DNA of 64,000 bases from assembly GCA_017590115.1 (NCBI GenBank), contig JAGGNK010003335.1:15314494-15378493 (forward strand), written 5' to 3'. Under the pieces are notes generated by a model. That model ran no database searches. It was not told where the DNA came from and saw nothing but the letters and a program-made list of their open reading frames with translations. The DNA is from Montifringilla adamsi. Lineage: Eukaryota; Chordata; Aves; Passeriformes; Passeridae. Position numbers and translations under genes: made by a program. Shown piece by piece: positions 12,201-24,405 of the stretch (positions are counted from its first letter, which is position 1; each line of letters opens with the position of its first letter).

Positions 12201-14423
12201 ATGGAATTTCCCAGATATTTGCACCTTTTAGTAGAAACACTGGAGGGAACAAATTTACACCATGGGTGAAAATGGGCTCAGGGTCACGTTAAAACATGAA
12301 ATCCAGCCGTGGGCCCCTGGCTTTCAGGGAGCCATCCCTGCTCCTGGAGCCTCCCCCCAGCCAGCACAGGGGGCTGCAAGGCCACCTGGAGACACCTCCG
12401 TCCTCCTTCCATCCCTTCTCCAGGACAGGGGGGACACAGCCCCTCCAGCCCTGTACCCACCCTCCCTGGCAGCGGCAGGGAAGCTGCCCAGCCCTCCCCA
12501 GGCTGGTCCCAGAGCAGAAGCTCCTACCTGTGCTGCAGGGCTGCCTGAGCCCAGACCCGAGCTCTGCTCCCTCTGCCAAGCCAGGACTGGGGAGGAGCAG
12601 GGCTAACCTGCCCTTTACAGCCCAGCCCCCTGCGGAGGATTAAATCAGGGTGGTGGGCAGGCACTGGGAGGTGCTGATGGCCACGACAGAGACACCTGAG
12701 AGCATCACCCCGAGGGCAAAACCGCCCAGCACCGAGGGCTTCCCTGGGAGCCTGGGGCTTGTACCAGGAGGGAGCAGCACAAAAGCCTCTCCCCTCCCCT
12801 CCAGACATGTCACTGGGTGTCCCCAAAACCAGCTCAGGCTGTGGGGAGCAGCTGCCCCTTCCTGCACCTGCTCCAGCCACACAAACACATCCAGCTCCCC
12901 TGGAAAGGAGGTTCATTACCATTCCTTCGATTTTCTGTACATAAATATTTGCAGAAGCTCTTTATCTTTTTCCTCAGAGCTGCATCTCTCTCCCCACATG
13001 CCCAGCCAGCCTGCTTTTTCATCATTAGAAAATGCTGCAGGCTTAAAAAGTAAAACCCAACAAGATGTAAGCAGAGGAGAAGCACTGCTGGTGCAGGATG
13101 CACTGGAATGCCCCATCCCAGCTCCTCTGCGCTCTGCCTGGCTGGGAAGGGAGAGGTTTGCCCAGTAATTCCTCCCATGCCCCAGGAATGGGTTTTTTGT
13201 TTTGCCATGGAGCAGAACCAGCACCGTCCCTCCTGACTGGGCTGTCTGGAAGCCGCTGGTGAAACCAGGACACGCCGTGAAGCATCCCTGCCTCTGAAGC
13301 AGGGAAATAAGCTTGTCCTTTCTGTTCTCTTCAGTTCTCGAAGCAAACAGCTCATCCTCACTGCTGTGCCAGTCCCTTTGGGCTGTCTGGTCCCTCTCCC
13401 AGCGCCTGGGGACAGCTGTGAAGGTGGCAGCAGGCTGCTGCAGCCCGGAGCCCCCGTCAGCAGCACCGTCACAGCTCACCCGCACGGACACAGCCTCGCC
13501 CCGGGTTAAAAGCTTTTCCATTAGCAGCTTCGCTGGATGCGTTTTGTACAAAGATAAAGCACCATGAGAAAATAAAGCCTTGTCATTTCCCTCTGCAAAT
13601 AATTCAGGGCTGTAATGAGAAGGAATCAATCAAGGCAGAGCACTTGGGTTGCAAGGTCTCTCCCGTGGTGTCAATGGGAAACTCGTATAAAACCCTGGCA
13701 CTTTCACAGCCCCAGCCTCATCTGCACAGGGCTGAGGTGCCACAGGGGCCCAGGCTGTGCCTCTGCTGATGTTTAAAGCAAATGAGAGCCAAAGCCAAAG
13801 GAAGAGGAAAAAGCCTGAAGGAATTTACAGAGAAATCAGAGAAGTCAGCGCTGAGCCTGTGCTCAGAGTGCGTGCCCAGCCCTCGGCTCTGGTCCGTAAA
13901 CCCTCTGTGTCTGTAGGAGCAGTGCAGGGATGGGCCCAGGTGAGGAAGGCAACCCCCCAGCCCCCAGGCAGCCCAGCACACCCTGCAGAGGCAGCAGGCA
14001 CAGGGGGAGCTGCCCGTGCCACTGAACAACAAAACACTGGATTCCTGCACGAAGGAAAGCTGATTCCTGACACTTGGAGCAATTTCTGTTTCACACAAAT
14101 GGTGTCTGGCAGTTTAAAAAAAAAACAGTGAAATGTAGTGTGTGCTGTCCCAAAGCCAGGGTGGGTGACCCGAGATGGCAGCAATGTCCCTCCAAATGTC
14201 ACAAATGTTCTCTCCACCTTCTGTTTACAAGGCAGCAGCCAATGTGGGAGTTTTCCAGTGCTCAGCTCTGGACACATCCTGCCTCCCAGCCACAACTCCC
14301 TTCTCCCAGCCCTGCCTAAGGATCCTGGGAGCAAATGGAATTATTCTCCCTTTGAAAAGATCCAGTCCTGGGCAGACTTTATTTCCTTTGAAAATATGGC
14401 TTTTATTAGGAAGGAAAACACTG

Positions 14424-14500
14424 TCACAGAATCACGGAATGGTTGGAAGGGACCTTAAAGCCTGTCTCATTCCACCCCCCAATACTGTCCACCACGTGTT
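14424..14500 (-). mobile_element. CR1 LINE 3'-end fragment (reverse orientation)
   Basis: TCACAGAATCACGGAATGGT followed by TGGAAGGGACCTTAAAG and CATTCCACCCCCC is the reverse complement of the CR1 3' terminus. Short; similarity fades after about 14500. Confidence 0.88.
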
Positions 14501-14877
14501 CAGCAGCTTTGAAACCTGAGTTCCAAAGAGTGCAGGAGATCCAGGCTGGGCTGCCAGGCCCTTTATCCGGGCACTTTGGAGCTTCAGTCAATGCAAACAA
14601 CAGCTCGATGGCATCGGATGGACAGAGTGTCCTGGCTTAACTGGCCTCTTGCCTGTGCCCAGCTCCTGCCCACAGCTGGCTCAGGCTCTGGGCCAGGTTC
14701 CACCTGGGATCTCAGGTGAGCACTTTATTCCCTGGGAATAAAAACAAAACAAAGCTTCAGTCACATTCAGCAAAAAGATCTGACTGTGTAAATAACCACG
14801 AGGTGAGAGACCCAGAAATACAAACGCTGTGTGAAGTTTGTTTTGCACAGCCCAGAGAGTGACTGCAGGCACCCGGG

Positions 14878-15112
14878 GGTGTCCTGGCCGAGGGAGAGGC
14901 ACCAGGCAGCCCTGGGGCTGGACCCTGCTGTCCCCTGGCCAGCAGACACACATCCTGGGCTCCCAGGGCCAGACCCTGCCATCCCCCTGGCCAGCAGCCC
15001 CAGGGCTGGACCCTGCTGTCCCCTGGCCAGCAGCCACATGTCCCAGCCCTAGGACTAGACCCTGCCATCCCCTGGCCAGCAGTCAGACATCCTGGGCTCC
15101 CAGGCCCGGGAT
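14878..15112. repeat. About 42-bp minisatellite
   Basis: Five to six diverged units around CCCTGGCCAGCAG, GGGCTGGACCCTGCTGTCCC and CATCCTGGGCTCCCAGG. Unit order is mosaic. Confidence 0.8.
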
Positions 15113-16420
15113 CTCCTGGCTGCAAAGGGAACTGGGACCACAGTTCCCCACGGCCCTGGCACTGCTTCAAATCCAGCAGCTGATAAATATTAAAGCAGGT
15201 AATGCCCCAAATCCTGCCACTCCTACAGGAATGTTTGTCCCATTAGTGAGACAGACAGGAAACTATTTACAAAACAACAAATAAACGCAGCAAAAATCAC
15301 ACAGAGCTGAAAGCTGGGAACAAGGAGTATAAATGATGGGTTTAGATCACGGCACAGCTACCCTGAACTGAATTAATTGGTGCACTCGGAGCTGTCAGCT
15401 GCTGCCGGGTGGGAATGAGCGGCAGGGCTGAGCAGGACAAACTTCCAGCAGCGCTTTGCTGGGAGCAGCAGAGCTCTGCGGCACCGGCCGGGCCGTGGTC
15501 AGCACCGTGTCCCACCCTGCTGCGGCCACACCGGCCCCTGCCCGAGTGCTGCTTCCTCCCTCCTCCTCCTCCTCTCTGCTCCTCTGTCCCGCCGCTGATC
15601 CAGCTGCCTTTCCTGCTCGGTGATTTTTGTGTCGTTATTTTCACACCTTCTGTTGCCCTCTGCTCCCAGAGCTCCCCCTCCACGTCCCAGCCCATCCTGG
15701 AGCTTCTCCAAAGCAGCTCCTCATGTTCTGAACTGGTTTTGTTGCAGTTAAATACCTACAGCAGAAACCTGTTCCTAAGGAAGCTGTTTTGCTGGGAGGC
15801 AGCTGCTGCGAGTGCTGCAGCGGTGCCAGCGATCAGAGCCGTGCCTGGCACAGTGACGGGCACGGGCACCCACAGCCCTTAGCCAGCCTTTGCGCTGCCT
15901 CCTGCAGCCCCTCCCGGCTGCAATGTGTGATCATCTCTCTGATTTTACGGTAAATAGAGGAGGCACCATCCACGGGCCCCTGGAGAAGAGCAGTGGAGAG
16001 CTGAGGGAAAAATCCTCCAGAGAGAGGGCACCAGATCTGGTCCGTTCGTTTCCCATGCAATGTTTGTCTTTATCTGGCTATGCCAGTATGCAACAGCAAG
16101 GAACACACGGGCACACAGAGAAAACCGACGGCGAGTACGGAGTTACTCCTGAGAAGCGCTGGAGGCGGATGGAGTGACCGGGAGGGACGGACGGACAGCG
16201 CTGGGTGCGGTGACACCGCGCCAGGGCACAGCCCCAGAGCCCACCGGCCACCGCTGCTGCTCCTCCGGGAGTTCCTTGGTGCCCAGGGAGCGGGCACACC
16301 CTGCAGCAGCGGGGTGACCTCTCTCCAGCACAGGACACGGTGCCCGGAGACCTCCGGCAGAGCAGAACCCGAGCGGCCGGAGCTGCTCCCCTGGCCAGGG
16401 AGCCCGGGGATGAGCTGGGG

Positions 16421-17488
16421 CAGCCCCAGCTCCCTGCCCGCATTCCCGGCTCCCTGCCCACAGTCCCGGCTCCCTGCCCGCATTCCCGGCTCCCTGCCCG
16501 CATTCCCGGCTCCCTGCCCGCATTCCCGGCTCCCTGCCCGCATTCCCAGCTCCCTGCCGGCATTCCCGGCTCCCTGCCCGCATTCCCAGCTCCCTGCCGG
16601 CATTCCCGGCTCCCTGCCCGCATTCCCAGCTCCCTGCCGGCATTCCCGGCTCCCTGCCCGCATTCCCGGCTCCCTGCCCGCATTCCCGGCTCCCTGCCCG
16701 CATTCCCAGCTCCCTGCCGGCATTCCCGGCTCCCTGCCCGCATTCCCAGCTCCCTGCCGGCATTCCCGGCTCCCTGCCCGCATTCCCAGCTCCCTGCCGG
16801 CATTCCCGGCTCCCTGCCCGCATTCCCGGCTCCCTGCCCGCATTCCCAGCTCCCTGCCGGCATTCCCGGCTCCCTGCCCGCATTCCCAGCTCCCTGCCGG
16901 CATTCCCGGCTCCCTGCCGGCATTCCCGGCTCCCTGCCCGCATTCCCGGCTCCCTGCCCGCATTCCCAGCTCCCTGCCGGCATTCCCGGCTCCCTGCCCG
17001 CATTCCCAGCTCCCTGCCGGCATTCCCGGCTCCCTGCCGGCATTCCCGGCTCCCTGCCCGCATTCCCGGCTCCCTGCCCGCATTCCCAGCTCCCTGCCGG
17101 CATTCCCGGCTCCCTGCCCGCATTCCCAGCTCCCTGCCGGCATTCCCGGCTCCCTGCCGGCATTCCCGGCTCCCTGCCCGCATTCCCGGCTCCCTGCCCG
17201 CATTCCCAGCTCCCTGCCGGCATTCCCGGCTCCCTGCCCGCATTCCCAGCTCCCTGCCGGCATTCCCGGCTCCCTGCCGGCATTCCCGGCTCCCTGCCCG
17301 CATTCCCGGCTCCCTGCCCGCATTCCCAGCTCCCTGCCGGCATTCCCGGCTCCCTGCCCGCATTCCCGGCTCCCTGCCCGCATTCCCGGCTCCCTGCCCG
17401 CATTCCCAGCTCCCTGCCCGCATTCCCGGCTCCCTGCCCGCATTCCCGGCTCCCTGCCCGCAGTCCCGGCTCCCTGCCCGCAGTCCCG
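16421..17488. repeat. 20-bp GC-rich minisatellite with 120-bp higher-order repeat
   Basis: About 53 head-to-tail copies of CATTCCCGGCTCCCTGCCCG with no length variation. Three main variants exist: a (CGG...CCCG), b (CAG...CCGG) and c (CGG...CCGG). From 16861 to 17340 they follow the order a-b-c-a-a-b four times, a 120-bp higher-order unit. Outside that block the order is less regular. There are no spacers, and no stop codon falls within most frames, which produces long spurious ORFs on both strands. Confidence 0.95.
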
Positions 17489-18027
17489 GCCTCTCCGGGG
17501 GCACCCCACTCTCCTCCTGGCTCCAAGCAGATGGGTAACCTGGGCTCTAGAGAAGAGGATGGATTGACTGAACTTTTACTATTCATAAACTTACTTTGGG
17601 GCCGGGGACAGATACAAATGCTTCCTCACCCTAATTCCAAAATCCAGAGTGATGTGAGACTAAAAATGCCAGTCCTAAAATTATACAGAGCAGTTCAAAT
17701 AGAAGCAATTTGATAATTTCCTCAGGCACACAAAGCAGCAACTCAATAAGAATAAATATGCTAATGAATGTATTTAGTCTTGGCCATTACATTTCGTAAA
17801 TATTTACTGCTCAGTATTCAGAGTCCCAATTCACGAGCATCAGTCACCAACCACAGCGAGAAGTGTGAAGGGAAGCGTCGTGCTCTGCTGTGCCCATTTC
17901 CTACGGACCCTGCTGGGGCTGCACGGGCCACTCCTGCCCCAGGGACCCCCAGCACGGCCAGGGCTGAGACAGTCCAGGCGTGTCCTGCCCTGGGGTGGCA
18001 CCTGGCACAGCCTGCGGCACCTGTGCG

Positions 18028-18630
18028 GCACCAACACACCGGGCACAGCACCAACAGACACCTGTACAGCACCAACAGACACCTGTACAGCACCAACACA
18101 CACCTGTACAGCACCAACAGACACCTGTACAGCACCAACAGACACCTGTACAGCACCAACACACACCTGTGCAGCACCAACACACCGGGCACAGCACCAA
18201 CACACACCTGTACAGCACTAACACACCTGGCACAGCACCAACACACCTGTACAGCACTAACACACACCTGTACAGCACTAACACACCGGGCACAGCACCA
18301 ACACACACCTGGCACAGCACTAACACACACCTGTACAGCACCAACACACCTGGCACAGCCTGCGGCACCTGTGCAGCACCAACACACTGGGCACAGCACC
18401 AACACACACCTGGCACAGCACTAACACCCACCTGTACAGCACCAACACACCTGTAGAGCACCAACACACCTGGCACAGCACCAACACACACCTGGCACAG
18501 CACCATACATACCTGTGCAGCACTAACACCCCTGGCACAGCACTGCCTGTTACCGCAGGACAGTTCCCTGGGTCTGGTTTGTCAGCAGGACAGTTCCTGC
18601 AGCACTGACACACCTGCACAGCACCAACAC
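18028..18630. repeat. 21-bp minisatellite with an inserted foreign unit
   Basis: About 25 units of CACCAACACACACCTGTACA or the CCTGGCACAG/CCGGGCACAG variant. At 18553-18598 the array is interrupted by GCAGGACAGTTCCCTGGGTC plus TGGTTTGTCAG, the unit that forms the separate array at 21244-21505. Confidence 0.9.
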
Positions 18631-21039
18631 ACCCCTGCTCTGAAGGCTACAAGCAGTGCCTGAGTCCCTCAGTCCCACCTGGATGTGCCCTGTGCACAGC
18701 AGCAAGCACCCACTGGCACCAGTGCAGCCTCCCAGGTGTGCCAGGGCAGTTACCCATGGGGTCAGTCACCTTGGCAGGGTGACAGCTGCTCTTTCTTCTC
18801 TTTCTTCTCACAGTGCTGCAGGCTTCCAGGCAAAATGGTCTTCAGGAGGAAAAGGGGAAGGAGGGGACTCCATTAAGTGAATAAAATAGGAAAGGGCAGG
18901 TAAAGTCATTACCTGATGTCTTTTCAGCAAGGAACAACTAAATCAAATCCTGATCAATATATTCCTTTCAAGTAAAGTTCAAACACAAATCTCAGCCCCA
19001 GGAGGCCAGGCTTGAGGGAGCTAAATTTACCCTGCTCAGAGGGCAAGGATGCACTCGCAGTGCAGAGCAAACCTCACCTGCCCATTAAACTCTGCCCTCC
19101 ACGGCTGCAGCTGAAAGCTTCCCTGGCGGGCAGGCCGTGGAGCAGGGCCCTGGCGGAGGCACTCAGCTCCTGCAGAGCCATCCTGCCACCCCTGTCCTCA
19201 CCCAGCCCCGCTGCTGGGACACCCCACATGGTCCCCGGCGCAGGAACAGCTCCAGGTGACCCCAGGAGTGAGGGCCACCTTGTCACTGACACGCTGTGCA
19301 GGGTGGCAGGACACGAGGACACAGAGCAGCAGCCTCAGAGCTTCCAGCAGCACTGGCTCTCGGGGCAGCCCCCGTTTGTCACTGCCAGGAGCTGGAGTGA
19401 CCCCCAGGTGACAGGGACAGGAGCAGGTGCCCCGCCTGTCGCACACCCCACACCTCCTGTGGGGTTTCATCTGGGGGTGAAGGGGGCACAGGGCCAGCAG
19501 CAGCAGCCTGGGGGGCTGCAGTGAAGGTGATGGACAGAGCACCCAGCACCTTTCCTTCTTCTTGTAACCAGGACAAAACATTGTTCAGTTCAGAATTTAT
19601 TGTTTGAGCTCAGCACGCAACAAACACCACATCCTGCAGTCAGTTGCCACCTCCATGTGTTCAAGTCAAGCAAAAGGAACTCAAAAAGGAAACCAAGTGA
19701 AAATGGTAGAGATGTGGGAGCACTCACAGGGGATAAATAATGTATCAACAGAGCAGAAGTTTCCTCCTGCAGAACCATTCTTTATTGTGTGGCCTTACCT
19801 TGGCTCAGAACTGCTCTCAACTTCTCACCTGGCAACTTCTCACCTGGCAGGGAGCTCCTGCCTTGGGCATGGACAAGTTAATTCAGCCACGTTGTAATGA
19901 AGTTTTAAAAAATTTCACGTACAGCCCTGGCTCACCACTACCCTTCGTGGGCTGGAAACTCTGCCCAGACTGTGCCTGCAGATCCCAGAGCCTCCTTTAC
20001 CCCAGCAGGGAGTGATGCTCTCACCAGTAGATCCAGACTGGGCTCTGCTGCTAGCTGCCACTTACTGACATTTCTGCTCAGACTCCCAAATTATTCACAA
20101 AGAAAGTTTTTGGCAATAACGTGGGTGCACATCATTCATTAGCACCTTTTCTGAACAAGCAATGAAAAATAAATATAAATTCTGTAATTTCCACCCAAAT
20201 GCACTATGACTTATACCAAAAAACCCCAAAGTGGGGCAGGACAACTTTTTCTCATATATTTTTATTCAGAGTTGGAATAAAATAAGAGAAATGTGACAAA
20301 TATGAGGAGTTGTGAAATGGCACTGACAGTCCATTAGGCATTAAAAAACCCCCATCCTACCCACAGAATAGGCTCATGTCTCAGTTACAAAAATAATGAT
20401 TAAATAAATCAGTGCCTTTGGTGTCCTTGAAGAGTTTTACGAAGCATAACTTTTCCCTCTCTTTCTATAAAATACAGATATTTAATCTGGACTGTGTAAA
20501 TACACGAGCTTTATCATAGCCATGCACAAAATTTAATATTCATGCAGTACTTTCTCCTGCTCGTCAAGCAGCTCATCCCTGCTCCATTTCCTGCCCCTCA
20601 CTCTGCTGCTTCCCATGAGCCCGGCTCCCTTATCTCCCCCAGCTCTCCAGCAGGGTGTAGTGCTGTCAGGATGGAGGAGATAAGGAGGAATCAGGGCTGG
20701 GCTCTGCCAGCAGCCTCCTCAGGTGCCACCAGCCCCACCAGGTGTGAGGGGACAGAGCCAGGGGCAGCAGGGGCAGGGCAGGGGGGTAAGGGCTGAGCCA
20801 GGCCAGGGGAACATTCGTCAGTCACCGCCACTCGTGCAAGGGGCACTGCAGACCTTTAAACGCCATCGCTGTGCCGCCACCGAGTGCCCTGGGTGCCTCA
20901 GGAGCAGGCAGAGCCAGGGAAGGATCCCCTGGAACAGCCTGGGGACAGCGGGGTGCCCAGAGCCAGGGGGTCACGGGGGTGCGAGACCCCGCGCCTTAGC
21001 AGGCCTGCCCTGCCTGTGCTGCCATTTCACAGCCCTGCA

Positions 21040-21243
21040 GGCACAGCCACGGCTCTGAGGGCTCCTGCAGGCACAGCCATGGCTCTGGGGGGCTCCTGCA
21101 GGCACAGCCACGGCTCTGAGGGGCTCCTGCAGGCACAGCCACGGCTCTGGGGGGCTCTGAGGGCTCCTGCAGGCACAGCCATGGCTCTGAGGGGCTCTGA
21201 GGGGCTCTGAGGGGCTCCTGCAGGCACAGCCACGGCTCTGGGG
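21040..21243. repeat. About 31-bp minisatellite
   Basis: Units of CTCCTGCAGGCACAGCCACG plus GCTCTGAGGGG; about six copies with CATGG/CACGG alternation. Confidence 0.9.
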
Positions 21244-21505
21244 GGCAGCAGGACAGTTCCTTGGGTCTGGTTTGTCAGCAGGACAGTTCCCTGGGTCTGG
21301 TTCAGCAATAGGGGACAGTTCCCTGGGTCTGGTTTGGCAGCAGGACAGTTCCCTGGGTCTGGTTTGTCAGCAGGACAGTTCCTTGAGTCTGGTTTGGCAG
21401 TAGGGGACAGTTCCTTGGGTCTGGTTTGGCAGTAGGGGACAGTTCCCTGGGTCTGGTTTGTCAGCAGGACAGTTCCCTGGGTCTGGTTTGTCAGCAGGAC
21501 AGGCT
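21244..21505. repeat. 30-32-bp minisatellite
   Basis: About eight units of CAGCAGGACAGTTCCCTGGG plus TCTGGTTTGT, with a CAGTAGGGGACAG variant. It directly abuts the 31-bp array, so two unrelated arrays are fused end to end. The same unit appears inside the array at 18028-18630. Confidence 0.92.
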
Positions 21506-24177
21506 CCCTGGAATGAAAGACCTTGGAATGCTGGCTCCCTCGGGGTGCTCTGCTGGAGAGCTTTTATCCCTGTTCATAATCCTGAGCTACTGAAGTACCA
21601 GAAGTGCTGGAGGGGAAGTGACTGGGACTGCTGTAAACTCCTCCAGCTGCAAAAACCATCCAAAGGCTGGAGAAAGATGCATGACATGATATAAATTCCC
21701 AGGGCCTACTTTTGACTATTTCAGTGTAAAGGTGCTATAGAACCACAAATTGTTATTACAGTATTAGCTGGTACAACGAGGCATTAGGAAGAAGAACTGC
21801 CTCAATGCCTGGGGGAAATCAGGAATGAGAATGAATTACAGAAACTGATACAGTTATACATGCCCTGTTCTAAAATGTATTTGAAACAAAACTATTACCA
21901 TAATAAAAGTAAATCCATTTCTGTTCTGCTTATTCTCTGTAGACAAAAGAAAGGGTCAAACTTTTTTTTGTCAATTAAAAGATGCAAAGAATCAGGACTC
22001 AAAACATCAATTTAATTTTGAGTGCAGATAATCTGGTGATCTGAAAAAAAAAAAAATAGAATCTAATTCAGGGAAGAAATTCAAGTAATAAATTACTTAC
22101 CTTTGTCACACCTTGTTTCCAAAACAGCTTCCAACACACAGCTGCCTGCCTGTGAGAAGCCTGCCCTAAGAAACAGGGACAGAGCAGAACACCCTTTCCT
22201 TTTTCTGCCTACTCAGTAAACAATGGGTAAACTCTGTGTTACAAAGCTGGGGCTCGATCCCTGAGCAGGGGATTCATCTCTTCACGTATTTTGCCCGACA
22301 ACCCCAAAGGCAAACACGGGGAGGCAGAGGAACATCTGTGCAACGAGGGGCTGTGACGTCCCCTCCAGGGCCAGCACTGCCCAAGGCCCAGCGGGACTGT
22401 CCCCAGAGGGGACAGGGCTGGGAGGGGACACCCGAGAGCCGTGGCACCGGGGAGCCCACGGGGCTGAGGAGGGGGAGCAGCTCCTGACCCCAGAGGGACA
22501 GCAGCACAAAGCACCCACCTCTGCACCCAGCTGCCCTGCCAGGAGCTGATTCATTCATCCATTTATTTATTTATTCTGTGCCACCGTGGCAGGGGACAGA
22601 AGAGGGAGGCTCAGGGAAGATATTGACCCCGGATTGATCCCTGGGCAGGCAGCTGGCAGGGCCACAGCAGCACAGCACAGGCACAGGGAGAAGTCTATTA
22701 ATGAGCTCCAACTACTAAATTATTGACTAGTTAAGTACTGCAAATTTGGTCTAATTGTTTTCATGATGGGAGTTTAATTAAAGCGTCTTTTGTATAAAAA
22801 GTCTAGCAATATCCTTGTTCAGATAGTGTCAGGGAGAGTTTGCAAAGCCTGCCCAGCTTTCAAAACCAAATTAAAAGTTACATCCAATGCAAAGCTCTTC
22901 AAAAGAGGGAGCTTTTGTGTGGGAGAGCACTTTAATTCCCAGCTCCAGCTCACAAGTCCTGCTCCTGAACCACATCTCCCCACCAGGGAGACATCTCACA
23001 CTGCACCCTCCATGCTGTGAGACTGCAGCTCCCAGGGAAACCAGGGAAGTGCTGGGCAGTAATGGAAACCTGATGGCAATGGAGGCATGCCAAATGAAAA
23101 GTGAAGGAAGGTTCCCAGGGAGGAGGGGGAAAACGGTCAAACCAAAACACTCAGAGACATCAAATGACACCAGAAATTCAGGTTGCACACAATTCTCCAC
23201 TGCAGAAAGACAGGTGTCACCTGCCCAGACACACAGGAATTTGCCAGTACACAACCTCAGCACAGATCCAGGCAGTTACAGCAGAGTTTGACCACTGACC
23301 TTCCCTTTGGTTTGGTGCTGAGAGCTCTTCCCAGATCCCTCCCTGCACCGTGGACCTGCCCAGGTGAGCCCGTCCCTAACACAGCACACGTGGTTAGGGC
23401 AAGCACAGGTGCATTACTCCAGAAATTGTCCCTCACCCAACACAGCCTCCTGCAAGTGTGTGACAGGACACAAACTGCTCTGATATTGCAGCCAGGAGCC
23501 CCGGAGCCCTCCCAGGCTCCATCCCCTCAGCAGCACTGGGGAGCACTGGGACTGGGACAGGAGTTCAGCCAAGACAGTAACACCGGTGCTTCCTGTCCTC
23601 CAGATACACAGATATGCCTCATCATGCCTTTTCCATGGCTTATCATTTATTTATGGTAATGTCTGCTTGCTATTAGGTATTTCCAGACATTTATATGCCC
23701 TGCTTGGAAGCAGAACTCTTTGCTAGAATATGGAGCAGTTAGCAGCACCACATACACATTTATTTAGGACAAAATAGCACCTGCCACTAAGAGGAAGAAC
23801 TGTGCTGTGGTTAAATTGACTGTTTGGGACCAAGCAAGTGTCACTTCAATTGCCCCAGTTGCATCAGGGACACCAGGAAGGTCGCGGATTCCCCTCCCTG
23901 ATTTGCAGTTCTCTAGCTGAAAATAATAAAGGATGTGACTGTCAACCTTAAACTGGATAAACTCCCCCACACCCACGGATGCGGGTCTGCCCAGTGTCAA
24001 AGCCACTGATCCTTGCAGGGAAGGATTAGCAGTTTGATTTTTTCAGTGCCTTGGTTTGTGAAGGCAGCACAGCTCCAACCCGAGAGAGCCGCAGCGCTCG
24101 GGGATCCCATCGCTGCCATTCCCATCCTGTGGCAGGAGCCAACCCTGAGCTGCCCGGGGCAGGACCAGGAGTGGGGA

Positions 24178-24405
24178 GAGCTGGGCACAGAGCCCAAAGA
24201 GAGGACAGAGCTTTGGGCACAGAGCCCCAGGAGTGGGCAGAGCCAGGAACACAGCCTCAGGAGCGGGCAGAGCCAGGCACAGAGCCCAAAGAGAGGACAG
24301 AGCTCTGGGCACAGAGCCCCAGGAGCGGGCAGAGCCAGGAACACAGCCCCAGGAGCGGGCTGAGCTGCGGGCACAGAGCTCCAGGAGCGGACAGAGCCCT
24401 GGGCA
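24178..24405. repeat. About 32-bp GA-rich minisatellite
   Basis: Units of CACAGAGCCCCAGGAGCGGG plus CAGAGCCAGGAA, alternating with a CCAAAGAGAGGACAGAGCTC form. About seven units, mosaic order. Confidence 0.85.

Larger units (their letters stand above)
9234..16420. other. Intergenic, no gene seen apart from repeats listed
   Basis: Contains poly(A) tracts near 9871 and 12161, the reverse CR1 fragment at 14424 and the 42-bp array at 14878. A modest CpG-rich patch at about 15380-15560 has no attached reading frame of known type. Confidence 0.6.

Noticed and set aside
16421..17488. CRISPR-like regular repeats
   Set aside because: The 20-bp units are contiguous with no spacers and no cas genes, and the surrounding DNA is a vertebrate genome.
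16070..17713. Five overlapping ORFs of 450-500 codons on both strands
   Set aside because: They are open only because the 20-bp unit lacks stop codons in most frames. The translations are pure short-period repeats, with no start context or splice structure.
17768..18506. Thr/His- and Cys/Val-rich ORFs (about 200 codons) on both strands
   Set aside because: Translations of the 21-bp minisatellite; the unit is a multiple of three, so frames stay open.
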